In this document: in pieces, positions 36,182 to 43,933 of the stretch | Position numbering within the stretch: position 1 is the first letter of the stretch | How the letters are laid out: the number at the start of each line of letters is the position of its first letter | Source of the DNA: Mangrovihabitans endophyticus | GTDB lineage: Bacteria; Actinomycetota; Actinomycetes; Mycobacteriales; Micromonosporaceae | DNA length: 64,000 bases | Direction of reading: 5' to 3' | Assembly (NCBI RefSeq): GCF_014646155.1 | Contig: NZ_BMMX01000003.1 | Span: 1-64,000 of the forward strand | The notes under the pieces: model-generated | Told to the model about the DNA's origin: nothing | Database searches by the model: none | The model's input: the letters and a program-made list of their open reading frames with translations, nothing else | Translations under genes and position numbers: made by a program

Positions 36182-39100
36182 ATGCATCGGCCCCGCACCG
36201 GCGCCGCCCTGGCCTGTCTGGCCGTCGCCGCCGCCATGCTGGTCGCCGGCCCGGCCCGCGCGGCGGAGGCGTCCTTCGCCTCGTCGTTCGAGCCGGATGA
36301 TCCGCAGCCCACCTGGACCGACCAGGTCGACGGCGACCGCAGCAGCGGCGTCGACGGCAACGTCACCGTGGGCATGCCGGGCAGCCTGCGCGATCACGTC
36401 GTCGACATCGCCGCCAACGCCCAGCCCAACAGCAACGAGGGCGTCACCAACCTCAACGACGGCGACCCGGAGACCAAGTGGCTGGTGGACACGCCGACCA
36501 GTTGGGCGCGGTACACCCTGGACGCCCCCGCCGAGGTGGTGCGCTACTCGGTCACCTCGGCCAACGACGCGCCCGACCGGGACCCGGCGGACTGGACGGT
36601 GCAGGGCTCCACCGACGGGGAGACCTGGACCACCGTGGACACCCGCGAGGATCAGAGCTTCGACAGCCGGTTCCAGACCAAGACGTACGACGTGGCCGAC
36701 CCCGGCTCGTTCCCGATCTACCGGCTGAGCATCACCGCGCACGCCGGGTCCACCAACCTCACCCAGCTCGCCGACTGGGAGCTGTCCGACGGCGACAGCA
36801 CGCCGCCCGCGCAGAGCGACATGCAGAGCCACATCGGCGCCGGGCCGGCGAGCTCGCCCACCGCCAAGGCCGGCGTCGGCTACACCGGTGTGCGGGCGTT
36901 CCAGATGGCCGGCCGGCACGTCAGCGCGGGCCGGGCGTACTCGTACAACAAGGTCTTCGACGTCGACATCGCGGTCACCGATGACACCGAGCTGTCCTAC
37001 CTGGTGTTCCCCGAGTTCAACCGGGACGACCTGAGCAACCCGGCGACGTACGCGGCGGTCGACCTGGCCTTCACCGACGGCACCTACCTGTCCGGCCTGC
37101 ACGCGGTCGACCAGCACGGCATCCGGGTGAGCCCGAGCGCGCAGGGCGCTTCGAAGACGCTGTACACCCAGCAGTGGAACAAGCGGGTGTCCCGGATCGG
37201 CGCGGTCGCGGCGGGCAAGACCGTGGACCGCATCCTGGTCGGGTACGACAAGACCGGCGAGCCCACCGACTTCCGTGCCTGGTTCGACGACATCGCGCTG
37301 ACCGACGTCGCGCCGGCGCAGCCGAAGGCCAGCCTCGCGGACTACGCCGACACCCGGCGTGGCACCCAGTCGTCCGGCTCGTTCTCCCGCGGCAACAACT
37401 ACCCGGCCACCGCGGTGCCGCACGGCTTCAACTTCTGGACCCCGGTCACCGACGCCGGATCCACGAGCTGGCTGTACGAATACCATCGGGACAACAACGC
37501 GGACAACCGCCCGACCGTCGAGGCGTTCTCCGCCAGCCACGAGCCCAGCCCGTGGATGGGCGACCGGCAGACCTTCCAGGTGATGCCCTCGGGCGCGGCC
37601 GGCGTGCCGGACGCCTCCCGGTCCGCCCGGAAGCTGGCCTTCGGGCATGAGAACGAGACGGCCAAGCCGTACTACTACGGGGTCACCTTCGACAACGGGA
37701 TGAAGACCGAAATCGCGCCCACCGACCACGCGGCGATGTTCCGGTTCACGTTCACCGGTGACAGCTCCAACCTGATCCTGGACAACGTGAACGCCAACGC
37801 CGGCCTCACCCTCGACGCCGACAACCGCAGCTTCTCCGGCTGGTCGGACGTGAACAGCGGCAGCCTGTCCGCGGGCTGGACCCGGATGTTCATGTACGCC
37901 ACGGTGGACACGCCGGTGGCCTCCAGCGGAATGCTGACCAGCGGCAACCGGCCGTCCACCGGATACCTGAAGTTCGACACGTCGTCCCGCAAGACGGTGA
38001 CGATGCGCATCGCCACCTCGCTGATCAGCGTGGCGCAGGCCAAGCACAACCTGGACTTGGAGATCGCCGCGGACGCCACGCTGGCCAGCGTGCGGGACCG
38101 GGCGCAAGCCGCGTGGGACGCCAAGATGCACGTGATCGAGGTGGAGGGCGCGTCCGAGGATCAACTGGTCACCCTGTACTCCAACCTCTACCGGCTGTTC
38201 CTCTACCCGAACTCCGGATTCGAGAACACCGGCACCGCCGCCGACCCGGTTTACCGGCACACCGTGCAGTCCGCGGTGAACAGCCCGGCCAGCAGCCCGA
38301 CGCAGACCGGGGCGCCGGTCAAGGACGGCAAGGTCTACGTCAACAACGGGTTCTGGGACACCTATCGCACCACCTGGCCGGCCTACTCGCTGTTCACGCC
38401 GTCCGAGGCCGGTGAGATGGTGGACGGGTTCGTGCAGCAGTACCAAGACGGCGGGTGGATCTCCCGCTGGTCCTCGCCGGGCTACGCCAACCTGATGGTC
38501 GGCACCAGCTCCGACGTGGCGTTCGCGGACGCCTATCTGAAGGGCGTCAAGGGTTTCGACCCGGCCACCGCCTACGCCGCCGCGGTGAAGAACGCCACCG
38601 TGGCGCCGCCCAACGCCAACGTCGGGCGCAAGGGCCTGACCACGTCGATCTTCAAGGGCTATACGCCGAGCGACGCCACCGGCGAAGCCATGTCGTGGGC
38701 GATGGACGGCTACATCAACGACTTCGGCATCGCCAACATGGCCGCCGAACTGGCGAAGAAGGGCGGCGCGCAGGCGCAGCAGTACGCCGAGGAGGCGGAG
38801 TACTTCCGCAACCGGGCGCTCAACTACGTCAACATGTTCGACCCGTCGGTGGACTTCTTCCAGGGCAAGGACTCCGCGGGCAACTGGCGGCGCTCGCCCG
38901 CCGACTACGACCCGCGGGTCTGGGGCTACGACTACACCGAGACCAACGGCTGGAACATGGCCTTCCACGTGCCGCAGGACGGTCAGGGCCTGGCCAACCT
39001 GTACGGCGGGAAGGACGCCCTGGCCAAGAAGCTGGACACGTTCTTCGCCACGCCGGAGACGGCCGGATTCCCCGGATCGTACGGCGGCATCATCCACGAG

Positions 39101-40414
39101 ATGCTGGAGGCCCGCGACGTGCGGATGGGCCAGTACGGCCACAGCAACCAGCCGTCGCACCACATCATCTACATGTACGACTACGCCGGGCAGCCGTGGA
39201 AGACCCAGGCGCTGGTGCGGGAGGCGCTGTCCCGGCTCTACCTGGGCAGCGAGATCGGCCAGGGCTACCCGGGTGACGAGGACAACGGCGAGATGAGCGC
39301 CTGGCAGGTGTTCGGCGCGCTGGGCTTCTACCCGTTGCAGATGGGCAGCCCGGCGTACGCGATCGGATCGCCGCTGTTCACCAAGGCGACGGTCAACCTG
39401 GAGAACGGCAAGACGATCGTCGTCAACGCGCCGGACAACAGCGCCACCAACGTCTACGTGCAGTCGCTGAAGGTGAACGGCAAGGCGTACGACTCGACGT
39501 CCCTGCCGCACTCGCTGCTCGCCGGCGGGGCCACGCTGGACTTCGAGATGGGCTCGCAGCCGTCGCAGTGGGGCGCCGCCGCGCCGCCGCCGTCGATCAC
39601 CACCGGCTCGGCACCGGCCGATCCGCTGAGCGACCTCACCGGGCCGGGCAAGGGCACCGCGTCCGCGCCGGAGCTGGTGGACGACACCAGCGCCACCCGG
39701 GCATCCGGCGACGCCTGGCAGTACCAGTTCGCCAGCGGCGGTGAGCAGGCGACGTTCTACACCCTCACGTCCGGACCGAGCGCCGGTGCGGATCCGTCGT
39801 CGTGGCGGCTGCTCGGCTCGTACGACGGAGACAAGTGGACGACCATCGACGAGCGCAGCGCGCAGAGCTTCGCGTGGCGGTCACAGACCCGGCCGTTCAA
39901 GATCGCCAAGCCGGGGCGGTACGCGTATTACCGGTTCGAGTTCGGCGGCACCACCACGCTGTCCGAGGTGGAGCTGCTCGGACACCCGACGCCGGCGTGC
40001 ACCACGACCATCGCCGACGAGGTGCGTGGCGACCTGACCGTGCGGTCCGGCGTCACCTGCCTGACCTCCGGAGCCTCGGTCGCCGGCGCGGTCACCGTGC
40101 GCAACGGTGCCTCCCTGTACGCGACGGGGGCGACGCTGCGCGCCGAACTGCTCGCCAACGGGGCCGGCACGGTGGCGCTGTTGAACACCACGGTGACCAA
40201 GTCGGTGAAGGCGGTGGACTCCGGGCCGGTGCGCCTGGAGGGCTCGGTGGTGCGCGGGCCGGTGCTGGTGCGCCGCAACGACACCGCCACGGTGATCGCG
40301 GGCAACCGGATCACCGGCTCGCTGACCTGCTCCGGCAACGATCCGGCGCCGGTGGACAACGGCCTGCGTAACCAGATCGTCGGCGAACGCAAGGGGCAGT
40401 GCTCCGGGTTCTGA
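36182..40414 (+). CDS. Secreted multidomain GH92 protein with Gln at the catalytic-acid position
   Basis: A 1410-residue secreted GH92-family protein. Order: signal peptide (1-23), a discoidin-like domain (about 75-205; NEGVTNLNDGDPETKWLVDT), a sandwich linker, the GH92 core (about 380-1135), a second discoidin-like domain (about 1150-1285) and a C-terminal repeat region (about 1290-1405) that looks like a short beta-helix. Core motifs are VNNGFWDTYRTTWPAYSLFT, DGGWISRWSSPGYANLMVGT and YPGDEDNGEMSAWQVFGALG. At the acid position the protein has Q990 (SNQPSHH) where the first GH92 has Glu. From memory, that change occurs in GH92 enzymes that cleave mannose-1-phosphate diesters, where the leaving group needs no acid. 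ATG has AGAGGAG upstream. Operator B suggests the same LacI control as the first GH92. Confidence 0.92.
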   Translation: MHRPRTGAALACLAVAAAMLVAGPARAAEASFASSFEPDDPQPTWTDQVDGDRSSGVDGNVTVGMPGSLRDHVVDIAANAQPNSNEGVTNLNDGDPETKWLVDTPTSWARYTLDAPAEVVRYSVTSANDAPDRDPADWTVQGSTDGETWTTVDTREDQSFDSRFQTKTYDVADPGSFPIYRLSITAHAGSTNLTQLADWELSDGDSTPPAQSDMQSHIGAGPASSPTAKAGVGYTGVRAFQMAGRHVSAGRAYSYNKVFDVDIAVTDDTELSYLVFPEFNRDDLSNPATYAAVDLAFTDGTYLSGLHAVDQHGIRVSPSAQGASKTLYTQQWNKRVSRIGAVAAGKTVDRILVGYDKTGEPTDFRAWFDDIALTDVAPAQPKASLADYADTRRGTQSSGSFSRGNNYPATAVPHGFNFWTPVTDAGSTSWLYEYHRDNNADNRPTVEAFSASHEPSPWMGDRQTFQVMPSGAAGVPDASRSARKLAFGHENETAKPYYYGVTFDNGMKTEIAPTDHAAMFRFTFTGDSSNLILDNVNANAGLTLDADNRSFSGWSDVNSGSLSAGWTRMFMYATVDTPVASSGMLTSGNRPSTGYLKFDTSSRKTVTMRIATSLISVAQAKHNLDLEIAADATLASVRDRAQAAWDAKMHVIEVEGASEDQLVTLYSNLYRLFLYPNSGFENTGTAADPVYRHTVQSAVNSPASSPTQTGAPVKDGKVYVNNGFWDTYRTTWPAYSLFTPSEAGEMVDGFVQQYQDGGWISRWSSPGYANLMVGTSSDVAFADAYLKGVKGFDPATAYAAAVKNATVAPPNANVGRKGLTTSIFKGYTPSDATGEAMSWAMDGYINDFGIANMAAELAKKGGAQAQQYAEEAEYFRNRALNYVNMFDPSVDFFQGKDSAGNWRRSPADYDPRVWGYDYTETNGWNMAFHVPQDGQGLANLYGGKDALAKKLDTFFATPETAGFPGSYGGIIHEMLEARDVRMGQYGHSNQPSHHIIYMYDYAGQPWKTQALVREALSRLYLGSEIGQGYPGDEDNGEMSAWQVFGALGFYPLQMGSPAYAIGSPLFTKATVNLENGKTIVVNAPDNSATNVYVQSLKVNGKAYDSTSLPHSLLAGGATLDFEMGSQPSQWGAAAPPPSITTGSAPADPLSDLTGPGKGTASAPELVDDTSATRASGDAWQYQFASGGEQATFYTLTSGPSAGADPSSWRLLGSYDGDKWTTIDERSAQSFAWRSQTRPFKIAKPGRYAYYRFEFGGTTTLSEVELLGHPTPACTTTIADEVRGDLTVRSGVTCLTSGASVAGAVTVRNGASLYATGATLRAELLANGAGTVALLNTTVTKSVKAVDSGPVRLEGSVVRGPVLVRRNDTATVIAGNRITGSLTCSGNDPAPVDNGLRNQIVGERKGQCSGF

Positions 40415-40426
40415 CGACGAAACCGG

Positions 40427-40470
40427 CGGCGGTGTGCGGCGAGGCTTGCGGGCCCCGTCGCACACCGCCG
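40427..40470 (+). terminator. Hairpin terminator after the second GH92 gene
   Basis: CGGCGGTGTGCG and CGCACACCGCCG form a 12-bp stem, extendable by two pairs in RNA, with a loop of about 16-20 bases, starting 13 bases after the stop codon. It ends just before the -10-like TAGTGT of the next gene. Confidence 0.7.
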
Positions 40471-40486
40471 TCGCTAGTGTTGTCTC

Positions 40487-40927
40487 ATGTCTGATCAACT
40501 CTGGGCGGTCATCGCCGCGGCCAACCTCGGCACCCTGGCCACCATCAAGCGGGACGGCCGGCCGCAGCTCTCCGACGTCAGCTACACCGCCGCCGGGGCG
40601 ACCGTGGAGGGCGTGGCCCGGGTGCTGCGGGTCTCCACCCGCACAAGCCTCGCCAAGGTGCACAACCTGCGCCGTGACCCGCGGGCGAGCATGAAGGTGA
40701 CCGCACCCGGCGGCGCGGGTTACGCGGTGGCCGAGGGTGTGGTGTCGCTGTCGGACGTCGCGGCCGACGAGCACGACGCGGTGGTCGAGGAGCTCATCGA
40801 GGTCTACCGCCTGGTGGGCGGCGAGGAACACCCCGACTGGGCGGACTATCGGCGGGCCATGGTGGCCGACCGGCGGCTGGTGCTGAGCCTGCACGTGGAG
40901 CGGGTCTACGGATGGGTCATGGGCTGA
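40487..40927 (+). CDS. PPOX-class F420-dependent oxidoreductase
   Basis: A 146-residue split beta-barrel protein of the pyridoxamine-phosphate-oxidase-like superfamily, of the type that binds F420 in actinobacteria. Typical segments are LGTLATIKRDGRPQLSDVSY, VEGVARVLRVSTRTSLAKVH and LRRDPRASMKVT. The substrate is unknown. A TANNNT element (TAGTGT, 40475-40480) ends 6 bases before the ATG and there is no ribosome binding site, so translation of a leaderless mRNA is likely. Its last 11 bases overlap the convergent AMP-ligase gene. Confidence 0.87.
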   Translation: MSDQLWAVIAAANLGTLATIKRDGRPQLSDVSYTAAGATVEGVARVLRVSTRTSLAKVHNLRRDPRASMKVTAPGGAGYAVAEGVVSLSDVAADEHDAVVEELIEVYRLVGGEEHPDWADYRRAMVADRRLVLSLHVERVYGWVMG

Positions 40928-42311
40928 GCGCCGACTTGTCGGGCTTGCCGCTGCGCGCGACCGGCACGTCGTCGATGAATGTGACGGTCTGCGGCGCCGC
41001 GGCCGGGCCCAGTTCCGCGGCGACGTGGGCGCACAGGATTCCCGCGTCCGGGGTGCAACCGCGGGCGGGCACCACGAAGGCGTGCACGGCCTCGCCGGTG
41101 TCGTCGTCCGGACGGCCCACCACGTAGGCCTCCGCCACGTCCGGCGCGGCGGTCAGCACGCGTTCCACCGCGCCGGCGTAGACCAGTTGCGCCTGCACGA
41201 TGATCACGTCGCGGGCGCGGCCGACCAGGCGCAGCCGTCCCCGCTCGTCCAGCTCGGCCAGGTCGCGGGTGCGCACCCAGCCGTCGTCCACGAAGACGTC
41301 CGCCGACTCGGCCGGGTCGTCGAGGTACAGGCTCGCCTGCGCGGGCGTGCGGACGTACAGCTCCCCGTCGCGGATCGACACGTCGACCCCGGGTGGTGGG
41401 TGTCCCACCGTGAACAGGGCGGCGGGGGAGTCCCGCATCTCCTGCGGCGTGAGCATGGCGATCATGCCGGTCTCGGTCTGGCCGTACCCGTGGAAGACCA
41501 CCGGCCCGAGCACGTCGAGCGCCTCCGCCAGCCGCGCCGCAGGCAACGGCGAACCGGACACCATCAGCGCCTGCAGGCTGCTCAGGTCGGCCGGCAGCGC
41601 GCGCTGGCCGCGGACCAGCTTGTTCAGCTTGCCCACCGTGATCACGCTCGCGCTCGCCCGGTGGCGCACGATCGCGTCCGGGAATCCGGGCGGATCCGCC
41701 ACCACCAGGGTGCCGCCCGCGGCCAGGCTGAGCGTCGCGTATTCCAGCATCACCTGACTGCTCAGCGACCCGAACACCAAGAACCGGTGCAGGCGAGAGG
41801 CCAGTTCCCGGATGGCCGGCGGCCACCGGTCCGGGTGCGCGGCCCAGGCCGCCGACATCGCCGCGTACGTCTGGGCGCAGCCCTTGGGCCGGCCGGTGCT
41901 GCCGCTGGTGTGAATCACCCTGGCCATGTCGTCGAGCCGGCCGGCCGCGATCAGCGGCTCGTCCGGCGGTGCGGGGGTCGCCACCAGCGCGGCCAGACGG
42001 GCCTCATCCACGACCAGTCCGCCGTGCCCGGCGAGCCCGCCGCCCCCGGACACGCACGCGCCGACCGCGAACGCGGCGACGATGACCGCGAACGCCTCCG
42101 GCGTGACACCGAGCCGCAGCTCCACGCCGTCGCCCGGCCGCACGCCCGACGCACGCAGCCCGGCCGCGCAGCGCCCGATCAGCGCCGACATCTGCGCCGC
42201 CGACAGCACCCGTGCGCCGTGTTCGAAGACCGGCCGATCACCGCCCTTGGCCAGCAGGTCCAGGACCGGTTGCGGCCACACGCCACCGGCGCCCGGCGCA
42301 TCAGCGCGCAT
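40917..42311 (-). CDS. AMP-dependent acyl/aryl ligase (adenylate-forming enzyme)
   Basis: A 464-residue ANL-superfamily enzyme that activates a carboxylic acid as acyl-AMP and then probably as thioester. The phosphate loop is HTSGSTGRPKG, the aromatic/adenine motif YGQTETG, the hinge region RTRDLAELDERGRLRLVGRA and the C-terminal catalytic lysine lies in RSGKPDK. It is a little shorter than typical CoA ligases (500-550), mainly in the N-terminal half. Next to an aromatic ammonia-lyase, a cinnamate or coumarate-type substrate is plausible, though no carrier protein gene is seen nearby. The ATG has AAGGAG about 10 bases upstream and overlaps the end of the FMO gene by 11 bases, so the two are co-translated. 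Confidence 0.9.
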   Translation of the reverse strand: MRADAPGAGGVWPQPVLDLLAKGGDRPVFEHGARVLSAAQMSALIGRCAAGLRASGVRPGDGVELRLGVTPEAFAVIVAAFAVGACVSGGGGLAGHGGLVVDEARLAALVATPAPPDEPLIAAGRLDDMARVIHTSGSTGRPKGCAQTYAAMSAAWAAHPDRWPPAIRELASRLHRFLVFGSLSSQVMLEYATLSLAAGGTLVVADPPGFPDAIVRHRASASVITVGKLNKLVRGQRALPADLSSLQALMVSGSPLPAARLAEALDVLGPVVFHGYGQTETGMIAMLTPQEMRDSPAALFTVGHPPPGVDVSIRDGELYVRTPAQASLYLDDPAESADVFVDDGWVRTRDLAELDERGRLRLVGRARDVIIVQAQLVYAGAVERVLTAAPDVAEAYVVGRPDDDTGEAVHAFVVPARGCTPDAGILCAHVAAELGPAAAPQTVTFIDDVPVARSGKPDKSALSP

Positions 42312-43872
42312 CGGCCGGGATCTCCTTCGCGTCGGCCAGGATCTCCTTGAGGAAGACCGCGAGCGGCTGCTGGTGCACGTCCGGCAGATGCCACTCGTTC
42401 TCCAGGTTCTCCGCCAGATGGTGCTCGGCGCACGGTTCGCCGTCCCGGTACGCCCGCACCACCGGATGCAGGTACTCCGCCCGGTGCGCCGCCGCGGCGT
42501 CGTTCTCCGCGACGCGGGTCACCGCGATGTCGAACGGGTCCACCGCGTCGTGGCTCGGGCCGTATTCCAGGGTCACCACCAGGGTCACCGGCGCCGGCTC
42601 GCCCAGGCCGCCGTCCGCGGCGTACGCCACCGGCACCTCCTGCGCGTACCAGGCCGTGCCGCCCCGTACGGTGATCACGTCGCCCAGCACGGAGAACTGC
42701 TGCCACAGCGCCGACGTGCGGTTGATCCGGGCGATGATCGCGTCGGTGATCGCCTCCGGGGTCGCGCTCATCGTGGTGGCCGGCCACGGGCGGTCGTGGT
42801 AACGGCTGTCCAGGATGCGGTGCAGCGCCCGGACGCCGTACCGGAAACCGTGGATGAAGCCGTTTGTCGACTTCTTGAAGTCGCGTTGCTGGGTGAGGGT
42901 GCCCGCGAAGTACAGCCCCGGCACGGTCGCCGACTCGAACGCCGGCGTCTGCTCCGGGAAACGGTCGTTGATCACCAGGCGCGGGCGGGCCGAGGCGTCG
43001 AAGGGCGCCGCGTCGAACCGGAACCCGGTGCACAGGATCACCCGGTCGTAGTGCAGGACGCGGATCGCCTCGACGGTCCGCGCGTACCGGAATTCGACCC
43101 GGTATCCGCCGTCGTCGCGCCGCTCGATGCGTTCCACGGTGCCGTCCAGGATCGCGTTCTGCGATTTCAACTGGTAGGTGTCGAGGAAGTTGTTGTTCAC
43201 CGCGCGCAGGTGCCCGACGTAGTGCGACTGCCAGGCCAACCGGACCGAGTGCGGCCCGGCCACGTGGATCACCGCCGCGGTTGCGATGAGAGCGTCCGCC
43301 GTCTCGAAGGCCGAGTTGCCCTTGCCGACGATCAGCACCCGCTGGCCGGTGAAGTCGTCCGGATCGACGCTCACCGTGTCGTAGCGTTCGGCCAGATCGG
43401 CGCCCGGGATGGGCGGCACGTACGGCCGGGACACGCCGGTCGCCACCACCACGCGCCGGGCGTGCAGCACATCGTCGCCGGTCCGCACCGCGAAGGTCCC
43501 GTCCGAGCCGCGGGACACGCGGCTGACCGGGCTGTCGTATCGCACCCGCAGCCCGGCCGCGAAGTCGTCGAGGTAGCGCACGAGATCGTCGGCCGCCGGG
43601 AAGTATCGCCGGCTGTAGTTGCCGAAACGCAGCGCCGGATCGTCGCTGAGCAGCGAGTTCCAGTCGGCTCGCAGGTTGAACTCGGGATCGTCGGACCCGG
43701 TGTGCACCTTGTTGATCGAGATGAGCTGGCGGTGGCGCGGATAGGTCCGGAAGAAGGCGCCCGGCGTGGCGGCGGCCTCCAGGACCAGGTAGTCGCGGTC
43801 GTCGCGCTCCATCAGCGCGGCGAGCTGCAGCCCCGCAGGCCCGGCCCCGATGATCAAGTAGTCGTGCGTCAT
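42301..43872 (-). CDS. Flavin-containing monooxygenase-like oxidoreductase 1
   Basis: A 523-residue flavoprotein resembling FMO/FOXRED2-type oxidoreductases. The FAD motif is YLIIGAGPAGLQLAALM at the N-terminus, the second dinucleotide motif LIVGKGNSAFETADALI, and a C-terminal FAD-contact segment is VPGLYFAGTLTQQRDFKKST. It probably uses NADPH and oxygen to oxygenate a nitrogen, sulfur or aromatic substrate. It is a close paralogue of the protein encoded at 45444-47054, with shared blocks such as HYVGHLRAVNNNFLDTYQLK. It is the first gene of the leftward arm of the cluster and is divergent from the ammonia-lyase gene, with a 61-base shared promoter gap. Confidence 0.88.
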   Translation of the reverse strand: MTHDYLIIGAGPAGLQLAALMERDDRDYLVLEAAATPGAFFRTYPRHRQLISINKVHTGSDDPEFNLRADWNSLLSDDPALRFGNYSRRYFPAADDLVRYLDDFAAGLRVRYDSPVSRVSRGSDGTFAVRTGDDVLHARRVVVATGVSRPYVPPIPGADLAERYDTVSVDPDDFTGQRVLIVGKGNSAFETADALIATAAVIHVAGPHSVRLAWQSHYVGHLRAVNNNFLDTYQLKSQNAILDGTVERIERRDDGGYRVEFRYARTVEAIRVLHYDRVILCTGFRFDAAPFDASARPRLVINDRFPEQTPAFESATVPGLYFAGTLTQQRDFKKSTNGFIHGFRYGVRALHRILDSRYHDRPWPATTMSATPEAITDAIIARINRTSALWQQFSVLGDVITVRGGTAWYAQEVPVAYAADGGLGEPAPVTLVVTLEYGPSHDAVDPFDIAVTRVAENDAAAAHRAEYLHPVVRAYRDGEPCAEHHLAENLENEWHLPDVHQQPLAVFLKEILADAKEIPADAR

Positions 43873-43920
43873 GCGCGCACGCTAGACAGGCGATTTCAGA
43901 GGCTTCTGAGAATCCGTCCC

Positions 43921-43926
43921 TAACGT
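43921..43926 (+). promoter_or_regulatory. Possible -10 element for leaderless ammonia-lyase mRNA
   Basis: TAACGT (TANNNT type) ends 7 bases before the ATG of the ammonia-lyase gene, and no ribosome binding site precedes that ATG. This spacing fits a transcript that starts at or next to the start codon. The whole divergent promoter gap is only 61 bases. Confidence 0.35.
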
Positions 43927-43933
43927 CCGGGCT

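Noticed and set aside
36071..39511. An open frame of 1146 codons on the minus strand
   Set aside because: It is opposite the second GH92 gene, has compositionally biased Arg/Val/Gly/His-rich sequence, no ribosome binding site and no recognisable domain. Long antisense frames are expected at this GC content.
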